DNA of 64,000 nucleotides from Pseudescherichia sp031979925 (GCF_031979925.1 NZ_DALZFB010000009.1:110922-174921); one strand, 5' to 3'; positions 1-9,424 are shown, counted from the stretch's first letter. Notes: generated by a model not told the origin, from the sequence alone. Numbers and translations are program-made.

Positions 1-705
1 CTGCGGTTGCAGCTCAAACACCACGTCAACCTGATCGTCAAACTGGATGGTTGGCTGCTCGTAGGTCTCCTGCGCCGATGCCGTCGCCGCGTCTGCCTTC
101 ATCATGCGTACCATCGGGGTAGGCTGATAGTTAGAGACGTGGTAGCGCACGCTGTATACCGGACCCAGGGTAGACTTAAAGCCCGCAGCAAGCTGACCGG
201 CCTGACGCACCGCATCATCGATTGCCGCTTTACGCGCTTTGTCTTTATAGGCTTCCGGTTGCGCAACGCCCAGCGTGACCGCACGGATCTCGTTCAGCCC
301 GGCCTTCAGCGCGCCGTCCAGCAGCGAATTAAGCTTATCCAGCTCGCGCAGCGTCACCTCTACGGTACGTACCGCCCGATACCCCTTCAGAATGCTTTTG
401 CCGTTCTGATAGTCATAGTCCGGCTGCGTACGCAGGTTAGCGGAGTTGATGTCCTTCTTCGCCACGCCGTTCTGCTCGAGGAAGCTCAGGTATTGCGCAA
501 CGCGATCGTCGGCCTGCTTCTTCGCCGATGCCGCATCTTTTGCCGCAACGTTAACTTCAATCGCCAGGGTGGCGATATCCGGTACGGCATCCACGCTTGC
601 CGTACCCGAGGTAACAATATGCGGGCCGTTTGGCAACTCATTTGCCTGAACCGACAGCGCACCTAATCCAACTAATGCCGCAAGGGCCATCACTTTGAAC
701 TTCAC
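1..705 (-). CDS. yggE: Periplasmic SIMPL-domain protein YggE (3' end cut by the window)
   Basis: Orthologue of E. coli YggE, a periplasmic protein of the SIMPL/DUF541 family linked to reduced oxidative stress; its molecular activity is not established. The gene starts with GTG at 705, preceded by a clear AGGAGA ribosome site 6-8 nt upstream. A typical signal peptide follows (residues 1 to about 21, ending in VQA). The mature protein begins ANELPNGPHIV and reads SVDAVPDIA, as in the family. The frame runs off the window at base 1 in the segment QFDDQVDVVFELQPQ, so only about 11 C-terminal residues are missing relative to the 246-residue E. coli protein. It is transcribed away from argO with about 105 bp between the two genes. 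Confidence 0.93.
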   Translation of the reverse strand, partial: MKFKVMALAALVGLGALSVQANELPNGPHIVTSGTASVDAVPDIATLAIEVNVAAKDAASAKKQADDRVAQYLSFLEQNGVAKKDINSANLRTQPDYDYQNGKSILKGYRAVRTVEVTLRELDKLNSLLDGALKAGLNEIRAVTLGVAQPEAYKDKARKAAIDDAVRQAGQLAAGFKSTLGPVYSVRYHVSNYQPTPMVRMMKADAATASAQETYEQPTIQFDDQVDVVFELQPQ

Positions 706-810
706 CGTAGCTTCTCCTTGTCTGAATATTCGCCGCGGACGCGGACGTATGGCTGCAAGCTTAACGTTTCCGGCCCGGTTGTCCATCGGACTTAGCCTGA
801 TAACGCTACC

Positions 811-1440
811 CTACAGCACCTGCAAATGATGAATACCTTCCTTCGCCAGCTGAAACGCAATAAACCACATGATAGCGCCAACGACGATGTTGATAATACG
901 CTGCGCCTTAGCGGTGCGCAGGCGCGGCGCAAGCCAGCTTGCCAGCAGCGCCAGGCCGAAAAACCAGATAACCGAGGCGCTGATAGTCCCAAGCGCAAAC
1001 CAGCGCTTCGGCTCGGCCGCCAGCTGCCCACCCAGACTGCCAAGCACTACAAAGGTGTCGAGATAGACGTGGGGATTAAGCCAGGTCACCGCCAGCATAG
1101 TCATAATAATTCGCCAGCGCCCCTGTTTTAACACCTCAGCACTGGCCAGCTCAAGCTGCTGGCTGAACGCCGTCTTCAGTGCGCCAAAGCCGTACCAGAG
1201 CAGAAACGCCACGCCGCCCCAGGTTACCAGCGCCATCAGCCACGGCGACTGCATCAGCACGGCGCTGCCGCCAAAGATCCCCGCGCAGATCAGGATCAGA
1301 TCGCTAAGGGCACATAGCCCGGCCACCATCAGCGGATATTGACGGCGGATCCCCTGATTCATCACAAACGCATTCTGTGGGCCTAGCGGCAGGATCAGCG
1401 CTGCACCTAATGCAACACCTTGAAAATAATAACTTAGCAC
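811..1440 (-). CDS. argO: L-arginine exporter ArgO (LysE family)
   Basis: Inner-membrane exporter of L-arginine, and of the toxic analogue canavanine, in the LysE/ArgO family. The 209-residue protein has the family N-terminus with LPLGPQNAFVMNQGIRR in the first membrane segment and the central TWLNPHVYLDT motif between the two halves. About six hydrophobic segments can be read along the chain. It is two residues shorter at the C-terminus than the E. coli 211-residue protein. In E. coli, ArgP (with Lrp) controls the gene. The AT-rich stretch at 1495-1545 just upstream would be the place for such sites, but I cannot define a box. It is flanked by yggE and mscS as in E. coli. Confidence 0.95.
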   Translation of the reverse strand: MLSYYFQGVALGAALILPLGPQNAFVMNQGIRRQYPLMVAGLCALSDLILICAGIFGGSAVLMQSPWLMALVTWGGVAFLLWYGFGALKTAFSQQLELASAEVLKQGRWRIIMTMLAVTWLNPHVYLDTFVVLGSLGGQLAAEPKRWFALGTISASVIWFFGLALLASWLAPRLRTAKAQRIINIVVGAIMWFIAFQLAKEGIHHLQVL

Positions 1441-1573
1441 CGTAACTGCCTCTACCTAATAGTGAATGGCGGAGACTATACCGTGCCCTTATTATAAGCG
1501 GAAATTTAAAATTCTAATCAGTTATCAGTAACGCTAATAAGAAGAGAGGCCAGCAACGCTGGCCCTGGGGATA

Positions 1574-2443
1574 TTACTGCTGCTCGGCAGGCTGAGCCGC
1601 TTTCTCGCGCTTGAAGTGTACGTCCATCTGCGGATAAGGGAAGCCAATGCCATGGGCGTCAAACGTATTCTTAATGCGCTCCAGCACGTCCCAGTAAACC
1701 GCTTGCAAATCGCTGCTGTTGCTCCAGGTACGAATCACAAAGTTGACCGAGGAGGCACCCAGCTCGTTCATGCGGACGGTCATCTCGCGATCTTTAAGGA
1801 TACGATCGTCAGACTCGATAATTTCGGTCAGCAGCTTTCTTACCAGATCGATATCCGCATCGTAGTCGACACCGATAATGAACTCGTTACGGCGCACCGG
1901 CTCGCGGGAGAAATTGATGATGTTGCCCGCAATGATTTTGCCGTTGGGGATGACAATGTAGCGGCCATCGGCTGAACGCATGGTAGTAGAGAAAATCTGC
2001 ACGTGTAGAACGGTACCCGCCACGCCGCCTAAATCGACATACTCACCGGCACGGAACGGACGGAAAGTTACCAGCAGCACGCCTGCGGCAAGGTTAGAGA
2101 GCGACCCCTGCAACGCAAGACCAATGGCCAGACCCGCGGCACCCAGTACGGCGATCACCGATGCGGTCTGCACACCTACCCGGCCTAGTGCGGCGATCAG
2201 GGTAAAGGCAATAATGCCATAACGCACCAGCGCAGAGAGAAAGTCAGCTACCGTGGCATCAATATGGCGAGCCACCATTAGTCGGTTGATACCGTTAGAA
2301 ATGACCCGAGCGATGATCATCCCGATAATGAGGATAACAATCGCCGCAACGATGTTGACGGCATAGCTCAGCAGCAGCGCCTGGTTGCGCACCAGCCAGC
2401 CGCCGGCGTTATTTATGCTACCCAGCACATTAAGATCGTCCAT
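1574..2443 (-). CDS. mscS: Small-conductance mechanosensitive channel MscS
   Basis: Homo-heptameric inner-membrane channel that opens under membrane tension and releases solutes during hypo-osmotic shock. The 289-residue protein has three N-terminal membrane helices. The third, pore-lining helix contains GLALQGSLSNLAAGV with the small-residue (Gly/Ala) packing face and the leucines that seal the pore. The cytoplasmic beta domain includes FRPFRAGEYVDLGGVAGTV and the C-terminal alpha/beta domain ends near PYPQMDVHFKR. The C-terminus carries a short extra tail (AAQPAEQQ) compared with the 286-residue E. coli protein. Gene position between argO and fbaA is the usual one. I see no frameshift or missing key segment. 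Confidence 0.96.
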   Translation of the reverse strand: MDDLNVLGSINNAGGWLVRNQALLLSYAVNIVAAIVILIIGMIIARVISNGINRLMVARHIDATVADFLSALVRYGIIAFTLIAALGRVGVQTASVIAVLGAAGLAIGLALQGSLSNLAAGVLLVTFRPFRAGEYVDLGGVAGTVLHVQIFSTTMRSADGRYIVIPNGKIIAGNIINFSREPVRRNEFIIGVDYDADIDLVRKLLTEIIESDDRILKDREMTVRMNELGASSVNFVIRTWSNSSDLQAVYWDVLERIKNTFDAHGIGFPYPQMDVHFKREKAAQPAEQQ

Positions 2444-2612
2444 TCACTGTTCCTTATGCTTACCTAAATGGATTAAAAGTCACGTAAAAACGTGAAGCAG
2501 GTCAGCAAAGCGTAAACAAAAAACGACACCTATGCCAAACCCTAAACGCACCGGCCGCACAAAACGCCCGCAACATGAGTCAATTTTCAGACTGGGTTTA
2601 CGATACTCAGGC

Positions 2613-2640
2613 AAAAAAAATGGCTCCCCGTCGGGAGCCA
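2613..2640 (-). terminator. Intrinsic terminator of the epd-pgk-fbaA operon
   Basis: On the minus strand a 7-bp stem GGCTCCC/GGGAGCC with a 4-nt loop is followed by eight T residues. It lies 22 bp after the fbaA stop codon. Confidence 0.9.
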
Positions 2641-2661
2641 CTGTTTATTACACGCGTTAAA

Positions 2662-3738
2662 TTACAGAACGTCGATCGCGTTCAGCTCTTTAAACGCCTG
2701 CTCCAGACGCGTTACCATGCTGGCCTGTGCGGCACGCAGCCATACGCGCGGATCGTAGTATTTCTTGTTCGGCTGGTCTTCGCCTTTCGGGTTGCCCAGC
2801 TGAGACTGCAGGTAAGCTTCGTTCTCTTTGTAGTACTTCAGGATACCTTCCCAGTTAGCCCACTGAGTATCGGTATCGATGTTCATTTTGATCACGCCGT
2901 AGCTTACGGAGTCTTTGATCTCCTGAGCAGAAGAGCCGGAACCGCCATGGAACACGAAGTTCAGGCTGTTGTGTGGCAGGTTATGTTTCTTAGAAACATA
3001 CTCCTGGGAGTCGCGCAGGATGGTCGGGGTCAGCTTAACGTTGCCCGGCTTGTATACGCCGTGTACGTTACCGAAGGAAGCAGCAATGGTGAAGCGCGGG
3101 CTGATCGCGTTCAGCTTGGTGTACGCGTAGTCAACGTCTTCCGGCTGGGTGTAGAGTGCGGATGCGTCCATATGGCTGTTGTCCACGCCATCTTCTTCAC
3201 CGCCGGTGCAACCCAGTTCGATCTCCAGAGTCATGCCCAGCTTGGACATACGCTCCAGGTACTTAGAGCAAATCTCGATATTCTCTTCCAGCGACTCTTC
3301 AGAGAGGTCGATCATGTGGGAGGAGAACAGCGGCTTACCGGTAGCGGCAAAGTGTTTTTCACCCGCGTCCAGCAGACCGTCGATCCACGGCAGCAGTTTC
3401 TTCGCGCAGTGGTCAGTGTGCAGGATCACCGGCACGCCGTAGTGCTCAGCCATCTGGTGAACGTGGTGGGCACCGGAGATTGCGCCCAGGATAGCCGCCT
3501 GCTGGCCTTCGCCTTTGAAGCCTTTACCTGCGATAAACGCAGCACCGCCGTTAGAGAACTGAACGATAACCGGTGCTTTTACTTTTGCAGCAGTTTCGAG
3601 AACGGCGTTGATGGAGTCGGTACCTACGCAGTTAACCGCTGGCAGAGCAAAGTTGTTCTCTTTAGCTACCTGGAATACTTTCTGAACGTCATCACCGGTG
3701 ATCACGCCTGGTTTTACGAAATCAAAAATTTTAGACAT
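2662..3738 (-). CDS. fbaA: Class II fructose-1,6-bisphosphate aldolase
   Basis: Zn-dependent aldolase that reversibly splits fructose-1,6-bisphosphate into glyceraldehyde-3-phosphate and dihydroxyacetone phosphate in glycolysis and gluconeogenesis. The 358-residue protein has the class II signatures: HTDHCAKK (catalytic Asp and first Zn histidine near residues 109-111), the Zn glutamate region ELGCTGGEEDG, NVHGVYKPG and FHGGSGS with the other Zn histidines, and NIDTDTQWA for phosphate binding. Length matches the E. coli enzyme within one residue. It is the last gene of the epd-pgk-fbaA operon, 66 bp after pgk and followed by a strong terminator. Confidence 0.98.
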   Translation of the reverse strand: MSKIFDFVKPGVITGDDVQKVFQVAKENNFALPAVNCVGTDSINAVLETAAKVKAPVIVQFSNGGAAFIAGKGFKGEGQQAAILGAISGAHHVHQMAEHYGVPVILHTDHCAKKLLPWIDGLLDAGEKHFAATGKPLFSSHMIDLSEESLEENIEICSKYLERMSKLGMTLEIELGCTGGEEDGVDNSHMDASALYTQPEDVDYAYTKLNAISPRFTIAASFGNVHGVYKPGNVKLTPTILRDSQEYVSKKHNLPHNSLNFVFHGGSGSSAQEIKDSVSYGVIKMNIDTDTQWANWEGILKYYKENEAYLQSQLGNPKGEDQPNKKYYDPRVWLRAAQASMVTRLEQAFKELNAIDVL

Positions 3739-3804
3739 GTTGTAAATCCTGTATTTACAGAAAACGGGTCTGAAATCAGGCGGAGCGATCCGCCTGCTCA
3801 GGCA

Positions 3805-4968
3805 TTACTTCTTAGCGCGCTCTTCGAGCATCGCTACGGCTGGCAGCACTTTGCCTTCCACGAATTCAAGGAACGCGCCGCCACCGGTGGAGATATAGGA
3901 AATTTTGTCAGCGATGCCGAACAGGTCGATCGCCGCCAGGGTATCACCGCCACCTGCGATGGAGAACGCTTCGCTGTCTGCGATAGCGTTAGCCACGATC
4001 TCAGTACCTTTACGGAAGTTCGGGAACTCAAAAACGCCAACCGGGCCGTTCCACAGAATAGTTTTGGCGTTTTTCAGGATTTCAGCCAGTTTCTCAGCGG
4101 AAACATCGCCCAGATCCAGAATCTGCTCTTCATCTTTGATGTCGCTAACAGATTTCAGGGTCGCAGTCGCGGTTTCGGAGAACTCAGTGGCTACGCGCAC
4201 GTCGGTCGGGACCGGAATATCACAGGTCTGCAGCAGGCGTTTCGCTTCGTCAACCAGGTCAGCTTCGTAGAGGGATTTACCCACGTTATGGCCCTGAGCG
4301 GCAACGAAGGTGTTAGCGATACCACCCCCGACGATCAGCTGATCGGCGATTTTTGACAGGGAGTCCAGTACGGTCAGTTTGGTAGAGACTTTAGAGCCAC
4401 CCACGATAGCTACCATCGGGCGAGCCGGCTCTTTCAGCGCTTTACCCAGCGCGTCCAGTTCGTCAGCCAGCAGCGGGCCTGCGCACGCGACGTCAGCAAA
4501 CTTGCCTACGCCATGGGTAGAAGCCTGTGCCCGGTGAGCGGTACCGAACGCATCCATTACGAACACGTCGCACAGGGCAGCATATTTTTTCGCCAGGGTT
4601 TCGTCGTCTTTCTTCTCGCCTTTGTTGAAGCGAACGTTTTCCAGAACGACCAGCTCACCCTCAGCCACTTCCACACCGTCTAGGTAGTCTTTAACCAGAC
4701 GTACTGGGCTGGAGAGCTTGTCTTTCAGGTAGTTAACAACCGGCAGCAGAGAGAATTCTTCGTTGTACTCGCCTTCGGTCGGACGACCCAGGTGAGAGGT
4801 GACCATCACTTTCGCACCCTGTTTCAGGGCCAGTTCGATAGTCGGCAGGGAGGCACGGATACGCGCATCGCTGGTTACTTTACCATCTTTAACCGGTACG
4901 TTGAGATCCGCACGGATAAAAACGCGTTTACCAGCTAGATCCAGATCGGTCATCTTAATTACAGACAT
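3805..4968 (-). CDS. pgk: Phosphoglycerate kinase
   Basis: Cytosolic glycolytic kinase that transfers a phosphate from 1,3-bisphosphoglycerate to ADP. The 387-residue length equals that of E. coli. Visible signatures are the N-terminal FIRADLNVPVKDG with the substrate-binding arginine and aspartate, TSHLGRPTEGE, the hinge GGSKVSTK, and the C-terminal nucleotide-binding SIAGGGDTLAA. It lies 49 bp downstream of epd and 66 bp upstream of fbaA on the same strand, the conserved enterobacterial operon order. Confidence 0.98.
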   Translation of the reverse strand: MSVIKMTDLDLAGKRVFIRADLNVPVKDGKVTSDARIRASLPTIELALKQGAKVMVTSHLGRPTEGEYNEEFSLLPVVNYLKDKLSSPVRLVKDYLDGVEVAEGELVVLENVRFNKGEKKDDETLAKKYAALCDVFVMDAFGTAHRAQASTHGVGKFADVACAGPLLADELDALGKALKEPARPMVAIVGGSKVSTKLTVLDSLSKIADQLIVGGGIANTFVAAQGHNVGKSLYEADLVDEAKRLLQTCDIPVPTDVRVATEFSETATATLKSVSDIKDEEQILDLGDVSAEKLAEILKNAKTILWNGPVGVFEFPNFRKGTEIVANAIADSEAFSIAGGGDTLAAIDLFGIADKISYISTGGGAFLEFVEGKVLPAVAMLEERAKK

Positions 4969-5017
4969 GGTGAATCCTCTCGTTGATTCTTAAAGTTTTG
5001 CAGACGCAAAACGCGTC

Positions 5018-6037
5018 CTACCTAAAACCTTTGGCGGCCATCGCTAACGTCGTGTCGAGCATTCGGTTAGCGAAACCCCATTCGTTATCACACCAGACCA
5101 GCGTTTTGATGAGGTGTGCCCCACTGACCCGCGTCTGTGTGCCATCAACAATGGCGCTGTGCGGATCGTGGTTAAAATCAGTTGAGACCAACGGTAATTC
5201 CGTATAGTCAACTATACCATGAAATGCTTCCTGTGACGCTTTTTGCAGCAACCGATTGACTTCTAATGCATTTACCGGACTTCTTACCGTCACGCTAAGG
5301 TCAATTGCCGTCACATTGATTGTCGGTACGCGCACGGCAATGGCTTCAAATTTATCGTTAAATTTTGGAAAGAAGCGCGTAATGCCCGCCGCAAGCTTGG
5401 TATCCACCGGAATGATCGACTGACTCGCCGCGCGCGTGCGCCGCAGATCAGAATGGTAGGCGTCGATCACCTGCTGATCGTGCATCGCCGAGTGGATCGT
5501 GGTGACCGTACCCGACTCAATGCCAAAAGCATCATCAAGGAGTTTAATGACGGGAATAATGCAGTTTGTGGTGCAGGAGGCGTTAGAGACGATGTTATCG
5601 TTCGGACGCAGATCGTCCTGATTGACGCCGAAGACCACTGTGGCATCGAGATCGCTGCTGCCCGGATGGGAAAAGAGCACCTTCTTCGCACCGGCGGCCA
5701 GGTGCGCCTCGCCATGCTGACGGTTGCCGTAGACTCCGGTGCAGTCTAATACGACGTCGACCTCCAGCTCACGCCAGGGGAGCGCCTCAATGCCAGGCTC
5801 GTGCAGCAGACGGATCGCGTCATGGCCGACAAACAGCTGTCCACCCTCGTGATGAACACGCTGGCTAAAGCGGCCGTGGCTGGTGTCATACTTCAACAGA
5901 TGCGCAATGCCTGCGTCGTCCGCCAGCTCGTTAATGGCCACTACGGCGATCTCCGCCCGGCGTCCGGATTCATACAAAGCACGAACCACGTTACGCCCGA
6001 TGCGACCAAAGCCATTTATCGCGATGCGTAGGGTCAT
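5018..6037 (-). CDS. epd: D-erythrose-4-phosphate dehydrogenase
   Basis: NAD-dependent enzyme that oxidises erythrose-4-phosphate to 4-phosphoerythronate, the first step of the DXP-dependent pyridoxal-5'-phosphate pathway; pdxA later in the window is in the same pathway. The 339-residue protein is a GAPDH-family member: Rossmann motif INGFGRIGRNV at the N-terminus, catalytic cysteine in SNASCTTNC, and the active-site histidine in TTIHSAMHDQQ. The IHSAMHDQQVID stretch, where GAPDH has a different phosphate loop, favours Epd over GapA. A CRP-like site lies about 195 bp upstream. It is the first gene of the epd-pgk-fbaA operon. Confidence 0.96.
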   Translation of the reverse strand: MTLRIAINGFGRIGRNVVRALYESGRRAEIAVVAINELADDAGIAHLLKYDTSHGRFSQRVHHEGGQLFVGHDAIRLLHEPGIEALPWRELEVDVVLDCTGVYGNRQHGEAHLAAGAKKVLFSHPGSSDLDATVVFGVNQDDLRPNDNIVSNASCTTNCIIPVIKLLDDAFGIESGTVTTIHSAMHDQQVIDAYHSDLRRTRAASQSIIPVDTKLAAGITRFFPKFNDKFEAIAVRVPTINVTAIDLSVTVRSPVNALEVNRLLQKASQEAFHGIVDYTELPLVSTDFNHDPHSAIVDGTQTRVSGAHLIKTLVWCDNEWGFANRMLDTTLAMAAKGFR

Positions 6038-6229
6038 AAGTCTCCTGCAAAGCTATCCCTGAGTCGATGGCTGACAGAGTAATGCAGCAGCATAGTCAGG
6101 GAAACCTCGCCTGTCACAAACCGTGACTAAATGGTTAAATGTCGAACAGAATTTCGACTGAAACGCTTCAGCTAGAGTAAGCGAAACGCGGAATAAAGGG
6201 AATGACTCTCAGAAGCAATAAGCCAGCTA

Positions 6230-6245
6230 TATGACGTGCGTCACA
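6230..6245. promoter_or_regulatory. CRP-binding site upstream of epd
   Basis: The sequence TATGA-CGTGCG-TCACA matches the CRP consensus TGTGA-N6-TCACA at 9 of 10 positions. It lies in the 322-bp gap between epd and the end of tktA (6038-6359), which otherwise holds only the tktA terminator hairpins. In E. coli the epd promoter is CRP-dependent, which fits this placement. Confidence 0.75.
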
Positions 6246-6298
6246 TTTTCGATGGAATAATTTCAGTGGGTTTTCGCTCACGCAGGAATAACAGACAT

Positions 6299-6350
6299 AA
6301 AAAACCGGGCAATGGCCCGGCTTTTAGATTAACCCGGCAGATGCGCCGGG
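6299..6350 (-). terminator. Double hairpin terminator downstream of tktA
   Basis: Reading along the minus strand after the tktA stop codon, a first GC-rich hairpin (CCCGGC/GCCGGG, 6333-6350) is followed by a second (CCGGGC/GCCCGG, 6305-6320). A run of six T residues on that strand follows the second. The second hairpin with its T-run is a standard intrinsic terminator. The first may act as a back-up or as a 3' stabiliser. Confidence 0.8.
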
Positions 6351-6359
6351 CTTGACGGA

Positions 6360-8351
6360 TTACAGCAGCTCTTTCGCTTTGGCTACCACGTTTTCCACGG
6401 TAAAGCCGAACTCTTCAAACAGCTGCTCTGCCGGAGCAGATTCACCGAAGGTGGTCATCCCGACGATCGCGCCGTTCAGGCCGGTGTATTTGAACCAGAA
6501 GTCCGCAATACCCGCTTCGATGGCCACACGCGCCGTAACCGCTTTCGGCAGCACGGATTCGCGGTACGCCGCATCCTGCTTGTCGAATGCGTCGGTGGAC
6601 GGCATGGAGACCACGCGCGCCTTCACGCCTTCGGCAGTCAGCTGTTCCCATGCGCTCACCGCCAGCTCTACTTCCGAACCGGTGGCAATCAGGATCAGCT
6701 GCGGCTGTCCTTCGCTGTCTTTCAGCACGTAGCCGCCGCGAGCGATGTCCGCCAGCTGCTGCTCGGTACGCTCCTGCTGAGCCAGGTTCTGGCGGGAGAG
6801 GATCAGCGCGGTCGGGCCGTCCTGACGCTCAACGCCGTATTTCCACGCCACCGCGGATTCAACCTGGTCACACGGACGCCAGGTGCTCATGTTCGGGGTC
6901 AGACGCAGGGAAGCGACCTGCTCCACCGGCTGATGGGTCGGGCCGTCTTCGCCCAGACCGATAGAGTCATGGGTGTAGACCAGCACCTGACGCTGCTTCA
7001 TCAGCGCAGCCATACGCACTGCGTTACGGGCGTACTCAACGAACATCAGGAAGGTAGAGGTGTACGGCAGGAAACCGCCGTGCAGGGCGATGCCGTTGGC
7101 AATCGCGGTCATACCGAACTCGCGCACACCGTAGTGGATATAGTTCCCGGCAGCATCTTCGTTGATGGCTTTGGAGCCAGACCAGATGGTCAGGTTCGAC
7201 GGAGCCAGGTCAGCAGAGCCGCCGAGGAATTCTGGCAGCAGCGGGCCGAAGGCTTCGATAGCATTCTGGGATGCTTTACGGCTGGCGATTTTGGACGGGT
7301 TCGCCTGCAGTTTAGCAATGAACTCATTCGCTTTCGCGTCGAAGTCAGCGGGCATCTCACCGCTCATACGGCGGGTGAACTCGGCCGCTTCCTGCGGGAA
7401 GGCGTTGGCGTAGGCAGCGAACTTCTCGTTCCAGGCGTTCTCTTTCGCCGTGCCCACTTCTTTCGCATCCCACTGAGCGTAGATGTCAGATGGGATCACA
7501 AACGGCTCGTGTTTCCAGCCCAGCTGCTCGCGGGTCAGAACGATCTCTGCATCGCCCAGCGGCGCGCCGTGGGAGTCGTGAGTTCCGGCTTTGTTCGGAG
7601 AGCCGAAGCCGATAACGGTTTTGCACATCAGCAGGGACGGCTTGTCGGTAACGGACTGTGCTTCCTCAACGGCGCGCTTGATAGCTTCTGCGTCGTGACC
7701 GTCCACGCCGCGCACGACGTGCCAGCCGTAGGCTTCAAAGCGTGCTGCGGTGTCATCGGTGAACCAGCCCTCAACGTGGCCGTCGATGGAGATGCCGTTG
7801 TCGTCATAGAACGCCACCAGCTTGCCGAGCTTCAGGGTACCGGCCAGGGAGCACACTTCGTGGGAGATGCCTTCCATCATGCAGCCGTCGCCAAGGAAAG
7901 CGTAGGTGTGGTGGTCAACGATATCGTGGCCCGGACGGTTAAACTGCGCGGCCAGGGTCTTCTCAGCAATCGCCATGCCCACGGCGTTGGCAATCCCCTG
8001 CCCCAGCGGACCGGTGGTGGTCTCAACGCCAGCGGTGTAGCCCACTTCCGGGTGGCCCGGCGTTTTGGAGTGCAGCTGACGGAAGTTCTTCAGCTCTTCG
8101 ATCGGCAGGTCGTAGCCGGAGAGGTGCAGCAGGCTGTAGATCAGCATTGAGCCGTGGCCGTTGGAGAGCACAAAACGGTCGCGGTTGGCCCAGGCCGGGT
8201 TGGCCGGGTTGTGGTTCAGGAAATCACGCCACAGGACTTCGGCGATGTCTGCCATACCCATTGGGGCACCCGGATGACCGGATTTGGCTTTCTGTACCGC
8301 GTCCATGCTCAGCGCACGAATAGCATTGGCAAGCTCTTTACGTGAGGACAT
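6360..8351 (-). CDS. tktA: Transketolase A
   Basis: Thiamine-diphosphate-dependent enzyme of the non-oxidative pentose-phosphate pathway. It moves two-carbon units between ketose and aldose phosphates and supplies erythrose-4-phosphate, the substrate of the neighbouring epd product. The start at MSSRKELANAIR (8351) gives 663 residues, equal to E. coli; an upstream in-frame extension is not conserved. Key features are AKSGHPGAPMG with the catalytic histidine, the ThDP motif GDGCMMEG, and VREFGMTAIANG with the glutamate that activates ThDP. The cmtAB/yggPFDC block found between epd and tktA in K-12 is absent. The gene is divergent from loiP. Confidence 0.97.
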   Translation of the reverse strand: MSSRKELANAIRALSMDAVQKAKSGHPGAPMGMADIAEVLWRDFLNHNPANPAWANRDRFVLSNGHGSMLIYSLLHLSGYDLPIEELKNFRQLHSKTPGHPEVGYTAGVETTTGPLGQGIANAVGMAIAEKTLAAQFNRPGHDIVDHHTYAFLGDGCMMEGISHEVCSLAGTLKLGKLVAFYDDNGISIDGHVEGWFTDDTAARFEAYGWHVVRGVDGHDAEAIKRAVEEAQSVTDKPSLLMCKTVIGFGSPNKAGTHDSHGAPLGDAEIVLTREQLGWKHEPFVIPSDIYAQWDAKEVGTAKENAWNEKFAAYANAFPQEAAEFTRRMSGEMPADFDAKANEFIAKLQANPSKIASRKASQNAIEAFGPLLPEFLGGSADLAPSNLTIWSGSKAINEDAAGNYIHYGVREFGMTAIANGIALHGGFLPYTSTFLMFVEYARNAVRMAALMKQRQVLVYTHDSIGLGEDGPTHQPVEQVASLRLTPNMSTWRPCDQVESAVAWKYGVERQDGPTALILSRQNLAQQERTEQQLADIARGGYVLKDSEGQPQLILIATGSEVELAVSAWEQLTAEGVKARVVSMPSTDAFDKQDAAYRESVLPKAVTARVAIEAGIADFWFKYTGLNGAIVGMTTFGESAPAEQLFEEFGFTVENVVAKAKELL

Positions 8352-8630
8352 TTTGACTCCAGATCGGACTGTTAAAGGCCATGCCCGTAGCGACTTGACT
8401 ACAGCGCAATATGGGCTACGCCGGAAAAAAGTGTCAACAATGTAACCCAAGCGGCTAGCCATGTACATGGACCATCCTTTTGCTACTTCAGAAATCTCTG
8501 GAAGCCGCTCGCAGGTTGCGCAAACACTCGCCCACGGCTTGTGATTTTCTTTATACTCAGGGAAGGTTCCCGTCTCCCTGCGTCGGGAAGACCATTAAAA
8601 TTATCAATATATTGATGCGGAAGATAACCA

Positions 8631-9389
8631 ATGAAGATTCGGCAAGCATTGCTCGCTCTGGGTGTAGCAGCGGCGTTAACCGGCTGCCAGAACATGGATT
8701 CAAACGGTTTACTCAGCTCAGGGGCGGAGGCGTTTCAGGCCTACTCTCTGAGCGATGCACAGGTTAAGGCGCTGAGCGACGAATCCTGTAAAGAGATGGA
8801 CAGCAAAGCCACGTTGGCACCCGCTAACAGCGCGTACCGTCAGCGTCTGGATAAGATCGCTTCCGCGCTTGGCGACAACATTAACGGCCAGCCGGTGAAC
8901 TACAACGTCTACATCACCAAAGACGTTAACGCCTTCGCGATGGCGAACGGCTGCATCCGCGTTTACAGCGGATTGATGGATATGATGAATGACAACGAGG
9001 TCGAAGCGGTTATCGGCCACGAAATGGGCCACGTTGCGCTCGGCCATGTTAAGCGCGGTATGCAGGTCGCGCTGGGCACCAACGCCGTGCGCGTTGCCGC
9101 TGCCTCGGCAGGCGGAATTGTAGGCAGCCTCTCCCAGTCGCAGCTTGGCGACCTTGGCGAGAAGCTGGTGAACGCCCAGTTCTCCCAGCGTCAGGAAGCC
9201 GAAGCGGATGACTACTCCTACGATCTGCTGCGCAAGCGTGGCATCAACCCGTCAGGCTTAGCCACCAGCTTCGAGAAGCTGGCCCAGCAGGAGGCGGGTC
9301 GTCAAAGCACCATGTTTGACGATCACCCGGCATCCGAGGCCCGTGCGCAGCATATTCGGGATCGTATGGCGGCGGACGGCATTAATTAA
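8631..9389 (+). CDS. loiP: Outer-membrane metalloprotease lipoprotein LoiP
   Basis: M48-family zinc metallopeptidase anchored to the outer membrane. In E. coli it is induced at low osmolarity, needs BepA/DegP-type partners and cleaves between Phe pairs. The 252-residue protein has a lipoprotein signal with lipobox LTGC (Cys19), the zinc motif HEMGH at about residues 130-134, and the third-ligand region EAEADDYSYDLL. The C-terminal DDHPASEARAQHI is typical of the family. Length equals E. coli. It is divergent from tktA with about 280 bp between the start codons. A strong hairpin terminator follows. Confidence 0.95.
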   Translation: MKIRQALLALGVAAALTGCQNMDSNGLLSSGAEAFQAYSLSDAQVKALSDESCKEMDSKATLAPANSAYRQRLDKIASALGDNINGQPVNYNVYITKDVNAFAMANGCIRVYSGLMDMMNDNEVEAVIGHEMGHVALGHVKRGMQVALGTNAVRVAAASAGGIVGSLSQSQLGDLGEKLVNAQFSQRQEAEADDYSYDLLRKRGINPSGLATSFEKLAQQEAGRQSTMFDDHPASEARAQHIRDRMAADGIN

Positions 9390-9398
9390 TTAATAACA

Positions 9399-9424
9399 GG
9401 AGGCGATATCGCCTCCTTATTATT
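9399..9424 (+). terminator. Intrinsic terminator of loiP
   Basis: A perfect palindrome GGAGGCGA/TCGCCTCC is followed by TTATTATTT, starting 10 bp after the loiP stop codon. Confidence 0.75.

Noticed and set aside
2575..4356. Long plus-strand open frame (593 codons) over fbaA and pgk
   Set aside because: It is antisense to two strongly conserved genes, has no recognisable protein motif and no ribosome site. Codon bias of the sense genes leaves the antisense frame open.
6933..8150. Long plus-strand open frame (405 codons) opposite tktA
   Set aside because: Antisense shadow of tktA with no conserved sequence.
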